From NCBI GenBank assembly GCA_018829205.1, contig JAHJUE010000010.1:248001-312000 (forward strand): a DNA stretch of 64,000 bases, in the 5' to 3' direction. Shown here in pieces: positions 17,531 through 26,698 of the stretch. A model generated the notes under the pieces. It saw only the letters and a program-made list of their open reading frames with translations, was not told the DNA's origin and searched no databases. The stretch is from Bacteroidota bacterium. GTDB lineage: Bacteria; Bacteroidota; Ignavibacteria; Ignavibacteriales; Melioribacteraceae. Each line of letters opens with the position of its first letter. The first letter of the stretch is position 1. Made by a program: the position numbers and the translations under genes.

Positions 17531-18823
17531 TCAGCTATTTTTTTCGGTTGTTTTTCCAAAATCGGAATCTATATTTATAAATTTGGTAATAATAAATGCC
17601 GGAATTGTAGCAATTAAAACCCAAACAAAAAAGTTTTGGTAACCCAGCATTTGCTGAATCCACCCGCTAATCATTCCCGGCAGCATCATTCCCAAAGCCA
17701 TAAACCCTGTTGTAATCGCAAAGTGAGCGGTTTTATGTTTGCCGTCTGAGATTAAAATCATATATAACATATAAGCAGTAAAACCGAAACCGTAACCGAA
17801 CTGTTCAACGGCAACACAAAAACTAATTACAAACATTGACTCGGGAAGCGCGTATGCCAGGTAAATATAAACAGCATTAGGCAGGTTGATTGCAATTAGC
17901 ATCCACCAAAGCCAATATTTTAATCCGTGCTTAGCTGCAAGAAACCCGCCTAACAAACCGCCGAATGTTAATGCTAATATACCAACGGTGCCATAAATAA
18001 ATCCTACCTCTCCGGTTGAAAGTGCAAGTCCGCCCGTTTCTTTTGCGTCAAGCAAAAACGGTGATGCAAGTTTTACAAGCTGCGATTCGCCAAGCCTGTA
18101 CAAAAGCAAAAAAGCAATTATTATTCCTATATTTTTTTTCTTAAAAAAAAGTATAAATGTATTAAAAAATTCCTTAAACAGCGCTCCATTGTCAGATACA
18201 GCGGGTGCATCATCTTTTGGGTATGGAAGAATAAACTTATGATATACCATAAATATTATAAATAGACCCGCTAAAATCATAAACGTAATTGACCATGCAG
18301 TAGCAATATTCTGAGGATACAGCTCTTCAAAATAACCGGCTAGTATAACCAGAAGACCTTGACCTGTAATCATTGCAATTCTATAAAATGTGCTTCTTAT
18401 TCCTACAAAAAAAGCTTGATCATTTTTTGTCAAACCCAGCATATAAAATCCGTCGGCGGCAATATCATGAGTAGCCGAACTGAAAGCCATAAGCCATAAA
18501 AAAATAAGAGAGTATTTGAAAAAATTATCGGCAGGAATAGTTAAAGCGACGCCGGCTAATCCAGCGCCAATTACAAGCTGCATTAAAACTATCCAGTATC
18601 TTTTTGTTTTTAATATATCCACAACCGGGCTCCACAATGGTTTAATTACCCACGGCAAGTAAAGCCAGCTTGTATAAAGAGCAATTTCGGTGTTGGATAT
18701 TTCAAGTCTTTTATACATAATTACCGACACAGTCATAACTATTACGTACGGAATACCTTCGGCAAAGTATAAGGATGGAATCCAAAACCAGGGATTACGT
18801 AATTCTTTTTTTTCAGAGGTCAT
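17531..18823 (-). CDS. ampG: AmpG-like muropeptide permease (MFS, PAT family)
   Basis: This 430-residue major facilitator has 12 predicted helices. The N-terminal segment PWFWIPSLYFAEGIPYVIVMTVSVIMYKRLEIS, followed by SWLYLPWVIKPLWSPVVD and SATHDIAADGFYM, is characteristic of AmpG and its peptide/acetyl-CoA transporter relatives, which import GlcNAc-anhydroMurNAc peptides or derived muropeptides. It is immediately upstream of the secreted GH3/beta-lactamase fusion (4-bp gap), which supports a role in cell-wall recycling. The exact form of the imported fragment is uncertain, since the hexosaminidase seems to act before import. Confidence 0.82.
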   Translation of the reverse strand: MTSEKKELRNPWFWIPSLYFAEGIPYVIVMTVSVIMYKRLEISNTEIALYTSWLYLPWVIKPLWSPVVDILKTKRYWIVLMQLVIGAGLAGVALTIPADNFFKYSLIFLWLMAFSSATHDIAADGFYMLGLTKNDQAFFVGIRSTFYRIAMITGQGLLVILAGYFEELYPQNIATAWSITFMILAGLFIIFMVYHKFILPYPKDDAPAVSDNGALFKEFFNTFILFFKKKNIGIIIAFLLLYRLGESQLVKLASPFLLDAKETGGLALSTGEVGFIYGTVGILALTFGGLLGGFLAAKHGLKYWLWWMLIAINLPNAVYIYLAYALPESMFVISFCVAVEQFGYGFGFTAYMLYMILISDGKHKTAHFAITTGFMALGMMLPGMISGWIQQMLGYQNFFVWVLIATIPAFIITKFINIDSDFGKTTEKNS

Positions 18824-19127
18824 TAAAACGTCCCGTTAATAGATTAGTTTTATAGATTTGTTCTGCATTAAATTATTCAGCTGAAATTATACAGCCGATA
18901 AATAATTTTTATTAATTATTTTTATCAATTAAATGTTCTTCACATTAAAATAGAGAATTTAATTTCAACAATAAAGAATATGCACAGAAAGATTAAATTA
19001 TATATAAAATACTTATGTTATAAAATGATGACAATTAATGACATTATTATATGATATTTGACTTGAATTAAAAAATGCTTTGTGGTTAGATTTATTTAGC
19101 TAATTATTATTCTTTTGGGAGCTTAAA
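18824..19127. other. 304-bp divergent intergenic region
   Basis: AT-rich spacer between ampG (leftward) and the lipocalin-like lipoprotein gene (rightward), expected to hold both promoters. A GGGAG ribosome binding site precedes the ATG at 19128. I see no RNA gene, repeat or convincing operator. Confidence 0.5.
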
Positions 19128-19574
19128 ATGTTATTGAAAAAATTATACTTGAAATCAGTGTTATTATTTTTATTTATTTCTTTTGCTTTTATTTCAAACA
19201 GCTGCAGCAGCGATGAAGATAATTCAAATCCGTTATCATCCCGTGAAAGCGGATTTGTGGGCACATGGGTTTTAACAAAAGTATCCGTTACAGATTTAGG
19301 CGGCACAACAGTTCTTACTCCTGAACAGGCAAATATGTCAATCACTCTTCAGGTAAACTCGGATAAGACCTTCTCAATGTCAAATACAATTGAAGGCAAA
19401 AACGAAAACCGAAGCGGTACATGGAATCTAAACGGTGATATAATTGTACTTACATCAGAGGGAGAACCTGAATATATTCCTTATACCGTTCAGGGAAATA
19501 AATTTTCAATTACAATTTATGTGGAAGAGGGTGATATTCTAAATTCAAGGATATTGGAGTTTACAAAACAATAA
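19128..19574 (+). CDS. Lipocalin-like lipoprotein
   Basis: This 148-residue lipoprotein has a signal peptide ending in a lipobox, ISNSC, with lipidated Cys26 followed by SSDEDN. Acidic residues right after the Cys are typical of surface-exposed lipoproteins in Bacteroidota. The mature part reads as a small antiparallel barrel of the lipocalin_4 type: FVGTWVLTKVSV, then TLQVNSDKTFSMSNTIEGKNENRSGTWNLNGDIIVLT and a terminal ILEFTK. Such proteins are common in this phylum and have no fixed known function. The HAD gene follows after 9 bp and they are probably co-transcribed. Confidence 0.7.
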   Translation: MLLKKLYLKSVLLFLFISFAFISNSCSSDEDNSNPLSSRESGFVGTWVLTKVSVTDLGGTTVLTPEQANMSITLQVNSDKTFSMSNTIEGKNENRSGTWNLNGDIIVLTSEGEPEYIPYTVQGNKFSITIYVEEGDILNSRILEFTKQ

Positions 19575-19583
19575 GGAATTATT

Positions 19584-20339
19584 TTGGCGGTTAAGGGTGT
19601 ATTCTTTGATTTATACGGCACATTATATAAATACGGCAACATGAATCAAGCATGGAATGACTGGCTTGACACGTTTTATAAAAATTTTTTATTGTTCGAT
19701 AAAAATTTAACCAGGGAATCTCTTTCAGCAGCTTGCGGGGGATTCTTCAGTAAGGAAGAACCCCTGGTTTGTAATTCTAATCTAAGTGTTTTTGAAAACA
19801 GAATACTGCGGCTTTCGGAAGAATTAAATTATAATATACCGCCGGAGTTTATCAGTAACATCGCCGAAGAAAATTTAGCCGCCTGGCAAAAACATATTTC
19901 TATTGATGAACAAGCAATCCCTATTCTTGATATATTAAAGAATAATTACATTCTCGGGTTGATTTCAAATTTTGACCATCCGGAGCATGTAAAAAAAATT
20001 ATTAATCAAGATAAGATGGATATTTATTTTTCAAGTATTACTATTTCAGGGAAAGTCGGATTTAAAAAACCCGATAAAAGAATTTTTGATACAGCCTTAA
20101 ACAAAACAAATTTGAAACCGGAAGAAGTATTATTTGTAGGGGACGCAAATGATGATATTGAAGGAGCAAATGCCGCGGGATTAATTCCCGTATTCATAAA
20201 TAGGGAACTTAAATCAGAAGAAATGCTTGACTATAATCAAATTGAAAAAAAACATAGACATATTAAAAACAAAAAGCTTTTTACAATAACAAATCTTGGA
20301 CAGCTTGAAGCAATAATAAACGAAATAAATGAAGTCTAA
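19584..20339 (+). CDS. HAD superfamily hydrolase (subfamily IA)
   Basis: This 251-residue HAD hydrolase contains motif I FFDLYGTLY (nucleophile Asp, with Tyr at the +2 position usually held by Asp), motif II LISNFDH, motif III FKKPDKRIF (Lys) and motif IV FVGDANDDIEGANAAG. The Tyr in place of the second Asp is shared with haloacid dehalogenases and some phosphatases of this subfamily. An alpha-helical cap lies between motifs I and II (about residues 15-105). Start codon is TTG at 19584, with AAGGA ending 6 bases upstream and overlapping the stop of the lipoprotein gene. Substrate unknown. Confidence 0.8.
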   Translation: MAVKGVFFDLYGTLYKYGNMNQAWNDWLDTFYKNFLLFDKNLTRESLSAACGGFFSKEEPLVCNSNLSVFENRILRLSEELNYNIPPEFISNIAEENLAAWQKHISIDEQAIPILDILKNNYILGLISNFDHPEHVKKIINQDKMDIYFSSITISGKVGFKKPDKRIFDTALNKTNLKPEEVLFVGDANDDIEGANAAGLIPVFINRELKSEEMLDYNQIEKKHRHIKNKKLFTITNLGQLEAIINEINEV

Positions 20340-20347
20340 GGGAAAAT

Positions 20348-20380
20348 TTACCGGAATTATTCAGCCGGTAATCTTTTTTT
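20348..20380 (+). terminator. Rho-independent terminator after HAD gene
   Basis: A 7-bp stem (TTACCGG at 20348-20354, CCGGTAA at 20365-20371) is followed by TC and seven T. It lies 9 bp past the HAD hydrolase stop. The T run and a downstream A run (20385-20391) could form a second, AT-only hairpin. Confidence 0.65.
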
Positions 20381-20565
20381 GCTGAAAAAAAGATTATATA
20401 ATTTCAAATGAATTTTGTAAATTACCCCCCAATGAAACAGAAAATTAGTACATACATGCCTATTTAGTAGAAAAAGGGTTCGCTGAAGTCCCTTTTCATA
20501 CTCTATTAGTTCTGCTACCCAAATATTTCAATCAATTATTAAGACTTTAAAACAGGATTTAAAAG

Positions 20566-22176
20566 ATGTCCAATATTTCCGAAATAAATAAAAGAAAAAC
20601 ATTTGCAATTATAAGCCACCCCGATGCGGGAAAAACTACCTTAACAGAAAAGCTGCTTTTATACAGCGGCGCAATTCAAATTGCCGGCGCCGTTAAATCA
20701 AACAAAATAAAAAAGACAGCGGCTTCGGATTTTCTGGAAATTGAAAAACAAAGGGGAATTTCCGTAGCTACTTCTGTACTTTCCTTCAGTTATAAAGATC
20801 ATAAAGTTAACTTGCTCGATACTCCCGGCCACAAAGATTTTGCTGAAGATACCTACAGAACATTAACCGCTGTTGACAGCGTAATTCTTGTAATCGACTG
20901 CGTTAAAGGAGTTGAAGAACAGACCGAAAAATTGATGCAGGTCTGCAGAATGAGAAATACACCGGTTATAATATTTATTAATAAGCTGGATAGAGAAGGT
21001 AAAAATCCTATTGAACTTCTTGATGAATTGGAATCAAAACTTTCAATAAGAGTAAGGCCGTTAACATATCCGCTTGGAATGGGATATCAGTTTAGGGGTG
21101 TATACAATATTTATAAAAATTCTTTTGCGTTTTACAAACCAAACAAATCCAAAGTAGAAGAGGACATAAGTATATTTAACGGATTGAATGATAAAGGCTT
21201 GGATGAAAAGTTCGGCGGCGACGCACAAAAGCTTAGACACGATGTTGAATTGATTGACGGTATCTATGAGAAATTTTCCACTGAAGAATACTTAAAGGGC
21301 AATCTGGCTCCCGTATTTTTCGGCAGCGCGGTAAATAATTTCGGTATTAGAGAACTGCTTGATACCTTTATAGAAATTGCCCCCGGACCTATTGAAAGAG
21401 AAGCTACAAATGGAACCGTAAAACCGGCCGATAAGAACTTCAGCGGTTTTGTATTTAAAATTCATTCGAACCTGGATCCGAAACATAGAGACAGAATTGC
21501 ATTTTTAAGAGTCTGTTCGGGAAAGTTCGAAAGAAATAAATTTTATCATCACGTAAGATTAGACAGGCAGCTCAAATTTGCGAACCCAGCATCGTTTATG
21601 GCGCAAAGCAAATCACTGCTTGAAGAAGCATTCCCCGGCGATGTTATTGGATTATACGACTCAGGCATATTTAATATAGGCGATACTTTAACCGAAGGTG
21701 AAAGCTTTATGTTCAAAGGCATTCCGCGTTTCTCACCTGAAGTGTTCAGAATTGTCAGAAACACCGATCCGTTCAAATCGAAACAGCTTGAAAAAGGAAT
21801 TCAATATTTAACGGACGAGGGACTTGCTCAGTTATTCGTACAAAATTTTGGGAATAAAAAAGTAGTCGGCGTTGTCGGAGAACTTCAATTTGACGTTTTA
21901 AAGTACAGACTGCTGCATGAATACGGCGCCAGTGTTGAGTTTTCACCAATGGCTTCTTACAAAGCGTTTTGGCTAAAGTACAATAATAAAAGTGATATTG
22001 ATGAACTGACGAAACTTCGCTTTAATTCTCTTTATAACGATAAAAATGATAATCTTGTTTTTATTGCTGAATCTGAATTTTCATTAAAAATGGCAATGGA
22101 AAAAAATCCGAAAGTAAAATTCCTTTCCTCAATTGAACATAATGATCAAACATTATTAATGGAAAATGTAGCTTAA
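20566..22176 (+). CDS. prfC: Peptide chain release factor 3
   Basis: This 536-residue GTPase releases RF1/RF2 from the ribosome after termination. G1 is SHPDAGKTT (residues 17-25), the switch II/G3 motif is DTPGH (85-89) and G4 is NKLD (139-142). The RF3-specific stretch [22 protein letters not shown] contains the effector threonine region. Domain II and the RF3 C-terminal domain follow, ending with [16 protein letters not shown]. Length and architecture match RF3 rather than EF-G or LepA. It is a single gene with a 226-bp upstream region. Confidence 0.95.
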   Translation: MSNISEINKRKTFAIISHPDAGKTTLTEKLLLYSGAIQIAGAVKSNKIKKTAASDFLEIEKQRGISVATSVLSFSYKDHKVNLLDTPGHKDFAEDTYRTLTAVDSVILVIDCVKGVEEQTEKLMQVCRMRNTPVIIFINKLDREGKNPIELLDELESKLSIRVRPLTYPLGMGYQFRGVYNIYKNSFAFYKPNKSKVEEDISIFNGLNDKGLDEKFGGDAQKLRHDVELIDGIYEKFSTEEYLKGNLAPVFFGSAVNNFGIRELLDTFIEIAPGPIEREATNGTVKPADKNFSGFVFKIHSNLDPKHRDRIAFLRVCSGKFERNKFYHHVRLDRQLKFANPASFMAQSKSLLEEAFPGDVIGLYDSGIFNIGDTLTEGESFMFKGIPRFSPEVFRIVRNTDPFKSKQLEKGIQYLTDEGLAQLFVQNFGNKKVVGVVGELQFDVLKYRLLHEYGASVEFSPMASYKAFWLKYNNKSDIDELTKLRFNSLYNDKNDNLVFIAESEFSLKMAMEKNPKVKFLSSIEHNDQTLLMENVA

Positions 22177-22180
22177 GGAG

Positions 22181-22216
22181 AAATGATTCTTCATTTAGTA
22201 ATTTTCTGAATCATTT
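22181..22216 (+). terminator. Possible weak terminator hairpin after prfC
   Basis: The inverted repeat AAATGATTC (22181-22189) and GAATCATTT (22208-22216) has an 18-base loop and starts 5 bp after the prfC stop. No T run follows, so it may be an imperfect terminator or an RNA-stabilising hairpin. Confidence 0.3.
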
Positions 22217-22455
22217 GTTCGGGGTAAAAATAGCAGATGCACAAATATTAATTTCATTTACAACCTCATGCCTTTAAATCCAATTTTTCAAATTACAAAA
22301 TGAAATCGCACAACAAATTTTTGTATAAAAAATCAAAAATCCGCTAAAGACAAAAGCTCGAATTTAAATTCTACTTGCTTATCTTTTAATAGCCCTCTAT
22401 TTTTGGATATCACGATGCTGTTAACTAAACTAAAAATAAATCACAAGGTTGAATT

Positions 22456-23673
22456 ATGAGTCTTAGTCAAATTGCTCGAAGTATTAAATCCTCACCCACG
22501 CTCGCATTAAATGAAAAGGCCGCAATCTTAAGAGAAAAAGGTGACCCTGTAATTCACTTGGGCGGCGGTGAACCAAAAAGTAAAGCACCTATGGACGCAA
22601 TATTGGCGGCCTCGGCACACTTAAATACAGGTGAAGTACGTTATGCGCCGGCAGACGGAATACCAGCGTTAAAGCAGGCAATAATCCGTTACACTGAAGA
22701 ATACTACAACAGAAAAGTTTCTCCGAAAAATGTAATTGCATCCGGAGGGGCAAAGCAAGCTTTAATGGTTGCTCTTCAGGCAATTGTTAATCCGCAGGAA
22801 GAAGTATTATACCCTTCCCCGTTCTGGGTAAGCTACCCCGAAATGATTAAGCTTTGTCAGGGAATTCCCGTATGCGCTCCTGCCGAAGACGGTTCATTCT
22901 ATCCAACAATAGAAGATATTGAACAAAGAGTAAGTTCTTATACAAAAGCAATTATTATTAACAGTCCCAATAACCCAAGCGGCGCAATGTATTCTGAAGA
23001 GTTTATCGCTAATATTGTTGAATATTGTGAAAAGAAAGATATCTATTTAATTATGGATGATATTTATCACCGCCTAATATTTGACGGTAAAAAACCTATT
23101 AACTGTTTTGACTACGCAAAGGACAAATCGGAAAATTCCAAAATAATTGTAATTAACGGTGTTTCAAAACAGTATGCTATGACGGGATTTAGAATAGGCT
23201 GGGCGGTTGGAAATAAAAAAGTTATTGAAGCTATGACAAACATTCAGGGGCATCAAACCTCAGGTCCTTCGGTATTATTGCAGAAAGCAGCCGTCGGCGC
23301 ATTAAACGGAATTCAATCAAGTGTTGAAAGTTTGAGAGTGACTCTTGAAAACAATAGAAATATTTTAATGGACAGGTTAAACGCTTTTGAAGGAGTTAAG
23401 ACTTATAAACCCGACGGAACATTTTATACATTCGCGGATTTCAGCCATTATGAAAAAAGCTCAATGAAGCTTTCAAATTTATTAATCGATAAAGTTCAGG
23501 TTCTTACCGTTCCGGGAGTTGAGTTCGGTATGGAAGGATTTTTAAGAATCAGTTTCTGCGGTACAATAAAAGATATTACAGAAGGAATTGACAGAATGAA
23601 ATGGGCGCTTGATTTAAACTCACCAAATGAACTTTATATTGGCGATAGAAAATTAGTGAGGGATTGGGCATGA
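22456..23673 (+). CDS. Class I aspartate-type aminotransferase (PLP)
   Basis: This 405-residue fold-type I PLP enzyme probably transfers an amino group between aspartate and 2-oxoglutarate or a similar pair. The PLP lysine is Lys238 in NGVSKQYAMTGFRIGW, with Arg245 binding the substrate carboxylate. SGGAKQAL, SPNNPSG and MDDIYHR are the other class I signatures. Its stop overlaps the pckA start (ATGA at 23670-23673), so the two are translationally coupled. That suggests it supplies oxaloacetate from aspartate to PEP carboxykinase. A second class I aminotransferase lies just downstream of pckA. A 279-bp region with no clear signal precedes it. Confidence 0.85.
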   Translation: MSLSQIARSIKSSPTLALNEKAAILREKGDPVIHLGGGEPKSKAPMDAILAASAHLNTGEVRYAPADGIPALKQAIIRYTEEYYNRKVSPKNVIASGGAKQALMVALQAIVNPQEEVLYPSPFWVSYPEMIKLCQGIPVCAPAEDGSFYPTIEDIEQRVSSYTKAIIINSPNNPSGAMYSEEFIANIVEYCEKKDIYLIMDDIYHRLIFDGKKPINCFDYAKDKSENSKIIVINGVSKQYAMTGFRIGWAVGNKKVIEAMTNIQGHQTSGPSVLLQKAAVGALNGIQSSVESLRVTLENNRNILMDRLNAFEGVKTYKPDGTFYTFADFSHYEKSSMKLSNLLIDKVQVLTVPGVEFGMEGFLRISFCGTIKDITEGIDRMKWALDLNSPNELYIGDRKLVRDWA

Positions 23674-25319
23674 GTAAATACCTAGAATTCAGCACACCCG
23701 CAAGCAAGGAAGCAATGGAATTGGCTTCCGATTTCAGACTGAAAAATCAAGGTCTTGAATATCTCGATAGAGTTTACTGGAATCTTTCCGATTCGGCTTT
23801 ATACGAAGAAGCAATATTTAGAAACGAAGGAAAACTGGCAAACCAGGGCCCTCTTGTAGTTAATACGGGCAAACATACCGCACGTGCAGCAGCGGATAAA
23901 TTTGTAGTAAAAGAACAATCAACAGAATCTAAAATCTGGTGGGGCGAATATAATCGTCCTTTTACTACTGAAAAGTTTAATGCATTGATGTCACGAGTTC
24001 ATGCCTATTGCCAGGGTGAAGAGTTGTTTGTTCAGGATTGTTTCGCAGGCGCGGATCCCGAATATAAAATGCCTGTAAGAATTATAACCCAGCATGCATG
24101 GCATTCATTATTCGCGAGAAATATGTTTATAACCGTCGATGACAGAGAAACATTAAAAAACTTTATGCCGGAATTTACTGTTATTTGTCTGCCCGGATTT
24201 AAACTTGATCCTAAAGTCGACGGAACTAGAAGCGAGACTGGAATAATTATAAACTTCGACGAAAGAACCGCGGTTATTGCAAATACTCTTTACGGCGGTG
24301 AAATAAAAAAATCAATCTTTACAGTGCTTAACTTCTTATTAACATTCGATGATGTGCTTCCTATGCATTGTTCGGCCAACGTTGGAGACAAAGGAGACGC
24401 GGCTTTATTTTTTGGTTTAAGCGGAACGGGTAAAACAACTTTATCAGCGGATCCAAGCAGAAAATTAATTGGCGATGATGAACATGGATGGAGCAGCAAC
24501 GGCGTATTTAATTTTGAAGGAGGATGTTATGCAAAAGTAATTCGTCTTTCTGCAGAATCTGAACCGGAAATTTACAAATGCACTAGATCTTTCGGAACAA
24601 TATTAGAAAACGTTGTATTCGATCCGATTACAAGAAGAATAGATTTAAACGATGATACACTTACTGAAAATACGCGCGCTTCATATCCAATTGAATTTAT
24701 TCCTAATACAGTACCAAATGGTTATGTTCATTCACATCCAAAAAATATTATTTTCTTAACCTGCGACGCTTCGGGTGTTTTGCCCCCGATCGCAAAACTT
24801 AGTCCCGAACAGGCCCAGTACCATTTTATAAGCGGATACACCTCTAAAATAGCGGGTACGGAAATAGGTTTAGGAATTGAGCCGCAGATTACATTCAGCG
24901 CGTGTTTCGGAGCTCCCTTTATGGTTCGTCATCCTTTCGATTACGCTGAAATGCTGAAACAGAGAATGATAAAAAATAAATCGAATGTTTGGCTTGTTAA
25001 TACCGGATGGGTAGGCGGAAGATTCGGCGTGGGCAAACGTATTAGCATACGCCACACAAGAAATCTGTTAAACGCTGCTCTCGAAGGCAAACTCGATAAA
25101 GTAAAATTCAGAAAAGATAAACTTTTCGGTTTCAAGGTTCCTTTAACTTGTCCCGATGTTCCCGAAGAAGTATTAGAGCCTTCAAACTCCTGGGGTGATA
25201 AAAAAGAATACTGGCAAAAGTACGATGCTTTAGCTGCTCGTTTTATAGAAAATTTCAAACTGTTTGAAAAAGGCGTTACTGATGAAGTTAAAAACGCCGG
25301 ACCAAAACGAATTAAATAG
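23670..25319 (+). CDS. pckA: Phosphoenolpyruvate carboxykinase (ATP)
   Basis: This 549-residue enzyme converts oxaloacetate and ATP to phosphoenolpyruvate and CO2, the committing step of gluconeogenesis from C4 acids. The ATP-type kinase P-loop GLSGTGKTTLS lies at about residue 250, preceded by GGEIKKSIF and HCSANVG, and followed by IGDDEHGW (Mn/Mg binding), NFEGGCYAK and GRFGVGKRI. I use the ATG at 23670, with GAGG at 23658-23661 and a 4-bp overlap with the aminotransferase, rather than the in-frame TTG at 23664. Length is normal. A strong terminator follows. Confidence 0.95.
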   Translation: MSKYLEFSTPASKEAMELASDFRLKNQGLEYLDRVYWNLSDSALYEEAIFRNEGKLANQGPLVVNTGKHTARAAADKFVVKEQSTESKIWWGEYNRPFTTEKFNALMSRVHAYCQGEELFVQDCFAGADPEYKMPVRIITQHAWHSLFARNMFITVDDRETLKNFMPEFTVICLPGFKLDPKVDGTRSETGIIINFDERTAVIANTLYGGEIKKSIFTVLNFLLTFDDVLPMHCSANVGDKGDAALFFGLSGTGKTTLSADPSRKLIGDDEHGWSSNGVFNFEGGCYAKVIRLSAESEPEIYKCTRSFGTILENVVFDPITRRIDLNDDTLTENTRASYPIEFIPNTVPNGYVHSHPKNIIFLTCDASGVLPPIAKLSPEQAQYHFISGYTSKIAGTEIGLGIEPQITFSACFGAPFMVRHPFDYAEMLKQRMIKNKSNVWLVNTGWVGGRFGVGKRISIRHTRNLLNAALEGKLDKVKFRKDKLFGFKVPLTCPDVPEEVLEPSNSWGDKKEYWQKYDALAARFIENFKLFEKGVTDEVKNAGPKRIK

Positions 25320-25335
25320 GACATTTCGGCTAATT

Positions 25336-25366
25336 AAAAGGGGCTTTTGACAGCCCCTTTTTTTTA
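25336..25366 (+). terminator. Rho-independent terminator after pckA
   Basis: A 10-bp stem (25336-25345 pairing with 25352-25361; core AGGGGCT/AGCCCCT) with a 6-base loop is followed by further T residues. It starts 17 bp past the pckA stop. Confidence 0.9.
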
Positions 25367-25496
25367 TTCAACAAAACTTCATGTTTATTCACCATTCATT
25401 TAATAAATGTACATTTTTTAATTATTCTTTTGCTTTTTTTTGTTGAAGCAGTATATTGCATGCAATTTTATAAATGCATTAGCAAAGGAGTTATTT

Positions 25497-26693
25497 GTGT
25501 TCGTTTCCGAAAGAATTGAGAAAATAGGTGTGTCGCCTACAATGAAAGTTGCGGCAAAAGCCAAAGAGATGAAAGCCGAAGGATTACCAATTATAGATTT
25601 AAGTGTTGGAGAACCTGATTTTCCTACTCCTCAAAATATTAAAGACGCGGCAAAACGCGCAATTGATGACAACCAGACAGGATATACAATTAATTCAGGA
25701 ACAGTTCAGTTAAGAAAAGCTATCTCGGAAAAATTTAAGAAAGAAAATAATCTTGAATACGGAATTGACCAGATTATAGTATCGAGCGGCGCAAAACAAA
25801 GTTTATATAATGTTATCCAGACAATAATTAATAAAGATGATGAAGTAATTATTCCCGCGCCTTACTGGGTTTCATACCCCGAAATGGTTTCGGTTGCCGA
25901 AGGCAAATCTGTTGTAATTAACACAACGGAAGAAAACAGGTTTCTCGTAACACCAGAACAATTAAAAGCGGCGATAACTCCAAAGACAAAAGCATTTATT
26001 TTATGCAATCCCTCAAACCCAACAGGCAATGCTTATACAAAAGCAGAGCTTGAGGCTATTGCCGAAATTGCGCTGGAAAATAATTTTTACATTATCTCTG
26101 ACGAGATATATGAAAAAATGATTTATGATGATTTCAAATTCGTCAGCTTTCCTTCACTAAACAGTGAATTACTTAAAAAAACAATTCTTGTTAACGGCAT
26201 CTCAAAAGCATATTCGATGACAGGTTGGAGAATAGGATATACCGCCGGACCGAAAAATGTTATTGACGGTATGAACAAACTTCAAAGTCACAGTACTTCA
26301 AACGCATGCTCAATTTCGCAGGCAGCGGCTATTGAAGCTTTATTGGGTTCGCAGGATGAAGTTGAGAGAATGAGAGTGGAATTTGAGAAAAGAAGAAATT
26401 ATTTGCATAAAGAACTTTCATCAATACCGGAATTTTCATGTGTGCTACCCGAAGGAGCTTTTTATCTATTCCCAAATGTTGAAAAAGTATTTCATCATTC
26501 AACCGAAATTTTAAAAGTTGAAAGTTCGTTCGACTTTGCGATGTTCCTTCTTTACGAAGCTAAAATTGCCGTAGTTCCCGGAAGCGCTTTCGGCGCGGAA
26601 GGATTTTTAAGATTGTCGTACGCAACTTCGATGGAAAACTTGGTGGAAGCAGTAGAAAGAATTAAAACCGCCGTAGCAAAACTAAGAACATAG
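25497..26693 (+). CDS. aspC: Aspartate aminotransferase, class I (bacterial Igamma type)
   Basis: This 398-residue PLP enzyme interconverts aspartate/2-oxoglutarate and oxaloacetate/glutamate. The start is GTG at 25497, where AAGGAG sits exactly 6 bases upstream; the longer frame from 25440 adds 19 unlikely residues. It begins FVSERIEKIGVSPTMKV, as in thermophile/Igamma AspATs. The PLP lysine is Lys237 in NGISKAYSMTGWRIGY. LSVGEPDFPTP, SSGAKQSL, CNPSNPTG and SDEIYEKMIYD are all present. It follows the pckA terminator and so probably has its own promoter in 25367-25484. It converges with aroE, 5 bp away. Confidence 0.92.
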   Translation: MFVSERIEKIGVSPTMKVAAKAKEMKAEGLPIIDLSVGEPDFPTPQNIKDAAKRAIDDNQTGYTINSGTVQLRKAISEKFKKENNLEYGIDQIIVSSGAKQSLYNVIQTIINKDDEVIIPAPYWVSYPEMVSVAEGKSVVINTTEENRFLVTPEQLKAAITPKTKAFILCNPSNPTGNAYTKAELEAIAEIALENNFYIISDEIYEKMIYDDFKFVSFPSLNSELLKKTILVNGISKAYSMTGWRIGYTAGPKNVIDGMNKLQSHSTSNACSISQAAAIEALLGSQDEVERMRVEFEKRRNYLHKELSSIPEFSCVLPEGAFYLFPNVEKVFHHSTEILKVESSFDFAMFLLYEAKIAVVPGSAFGAEGFLRLSYATSMENLVEAVERIKTAVAKLRT

Positions 26694-26698
26694 TTTAC

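Noticed and set aside
18824-19127. Possible RNA gene or riboswitch in the longest empty region
   Set aside because: AT-rich with no stable long stem or known motif; ordinary divergent promoter region.
25440-25496. N-terminal extension of aspC
   Set aside because: A strong AAGGAG site is placed 6 bases before GTG 25497 and relatives start there.
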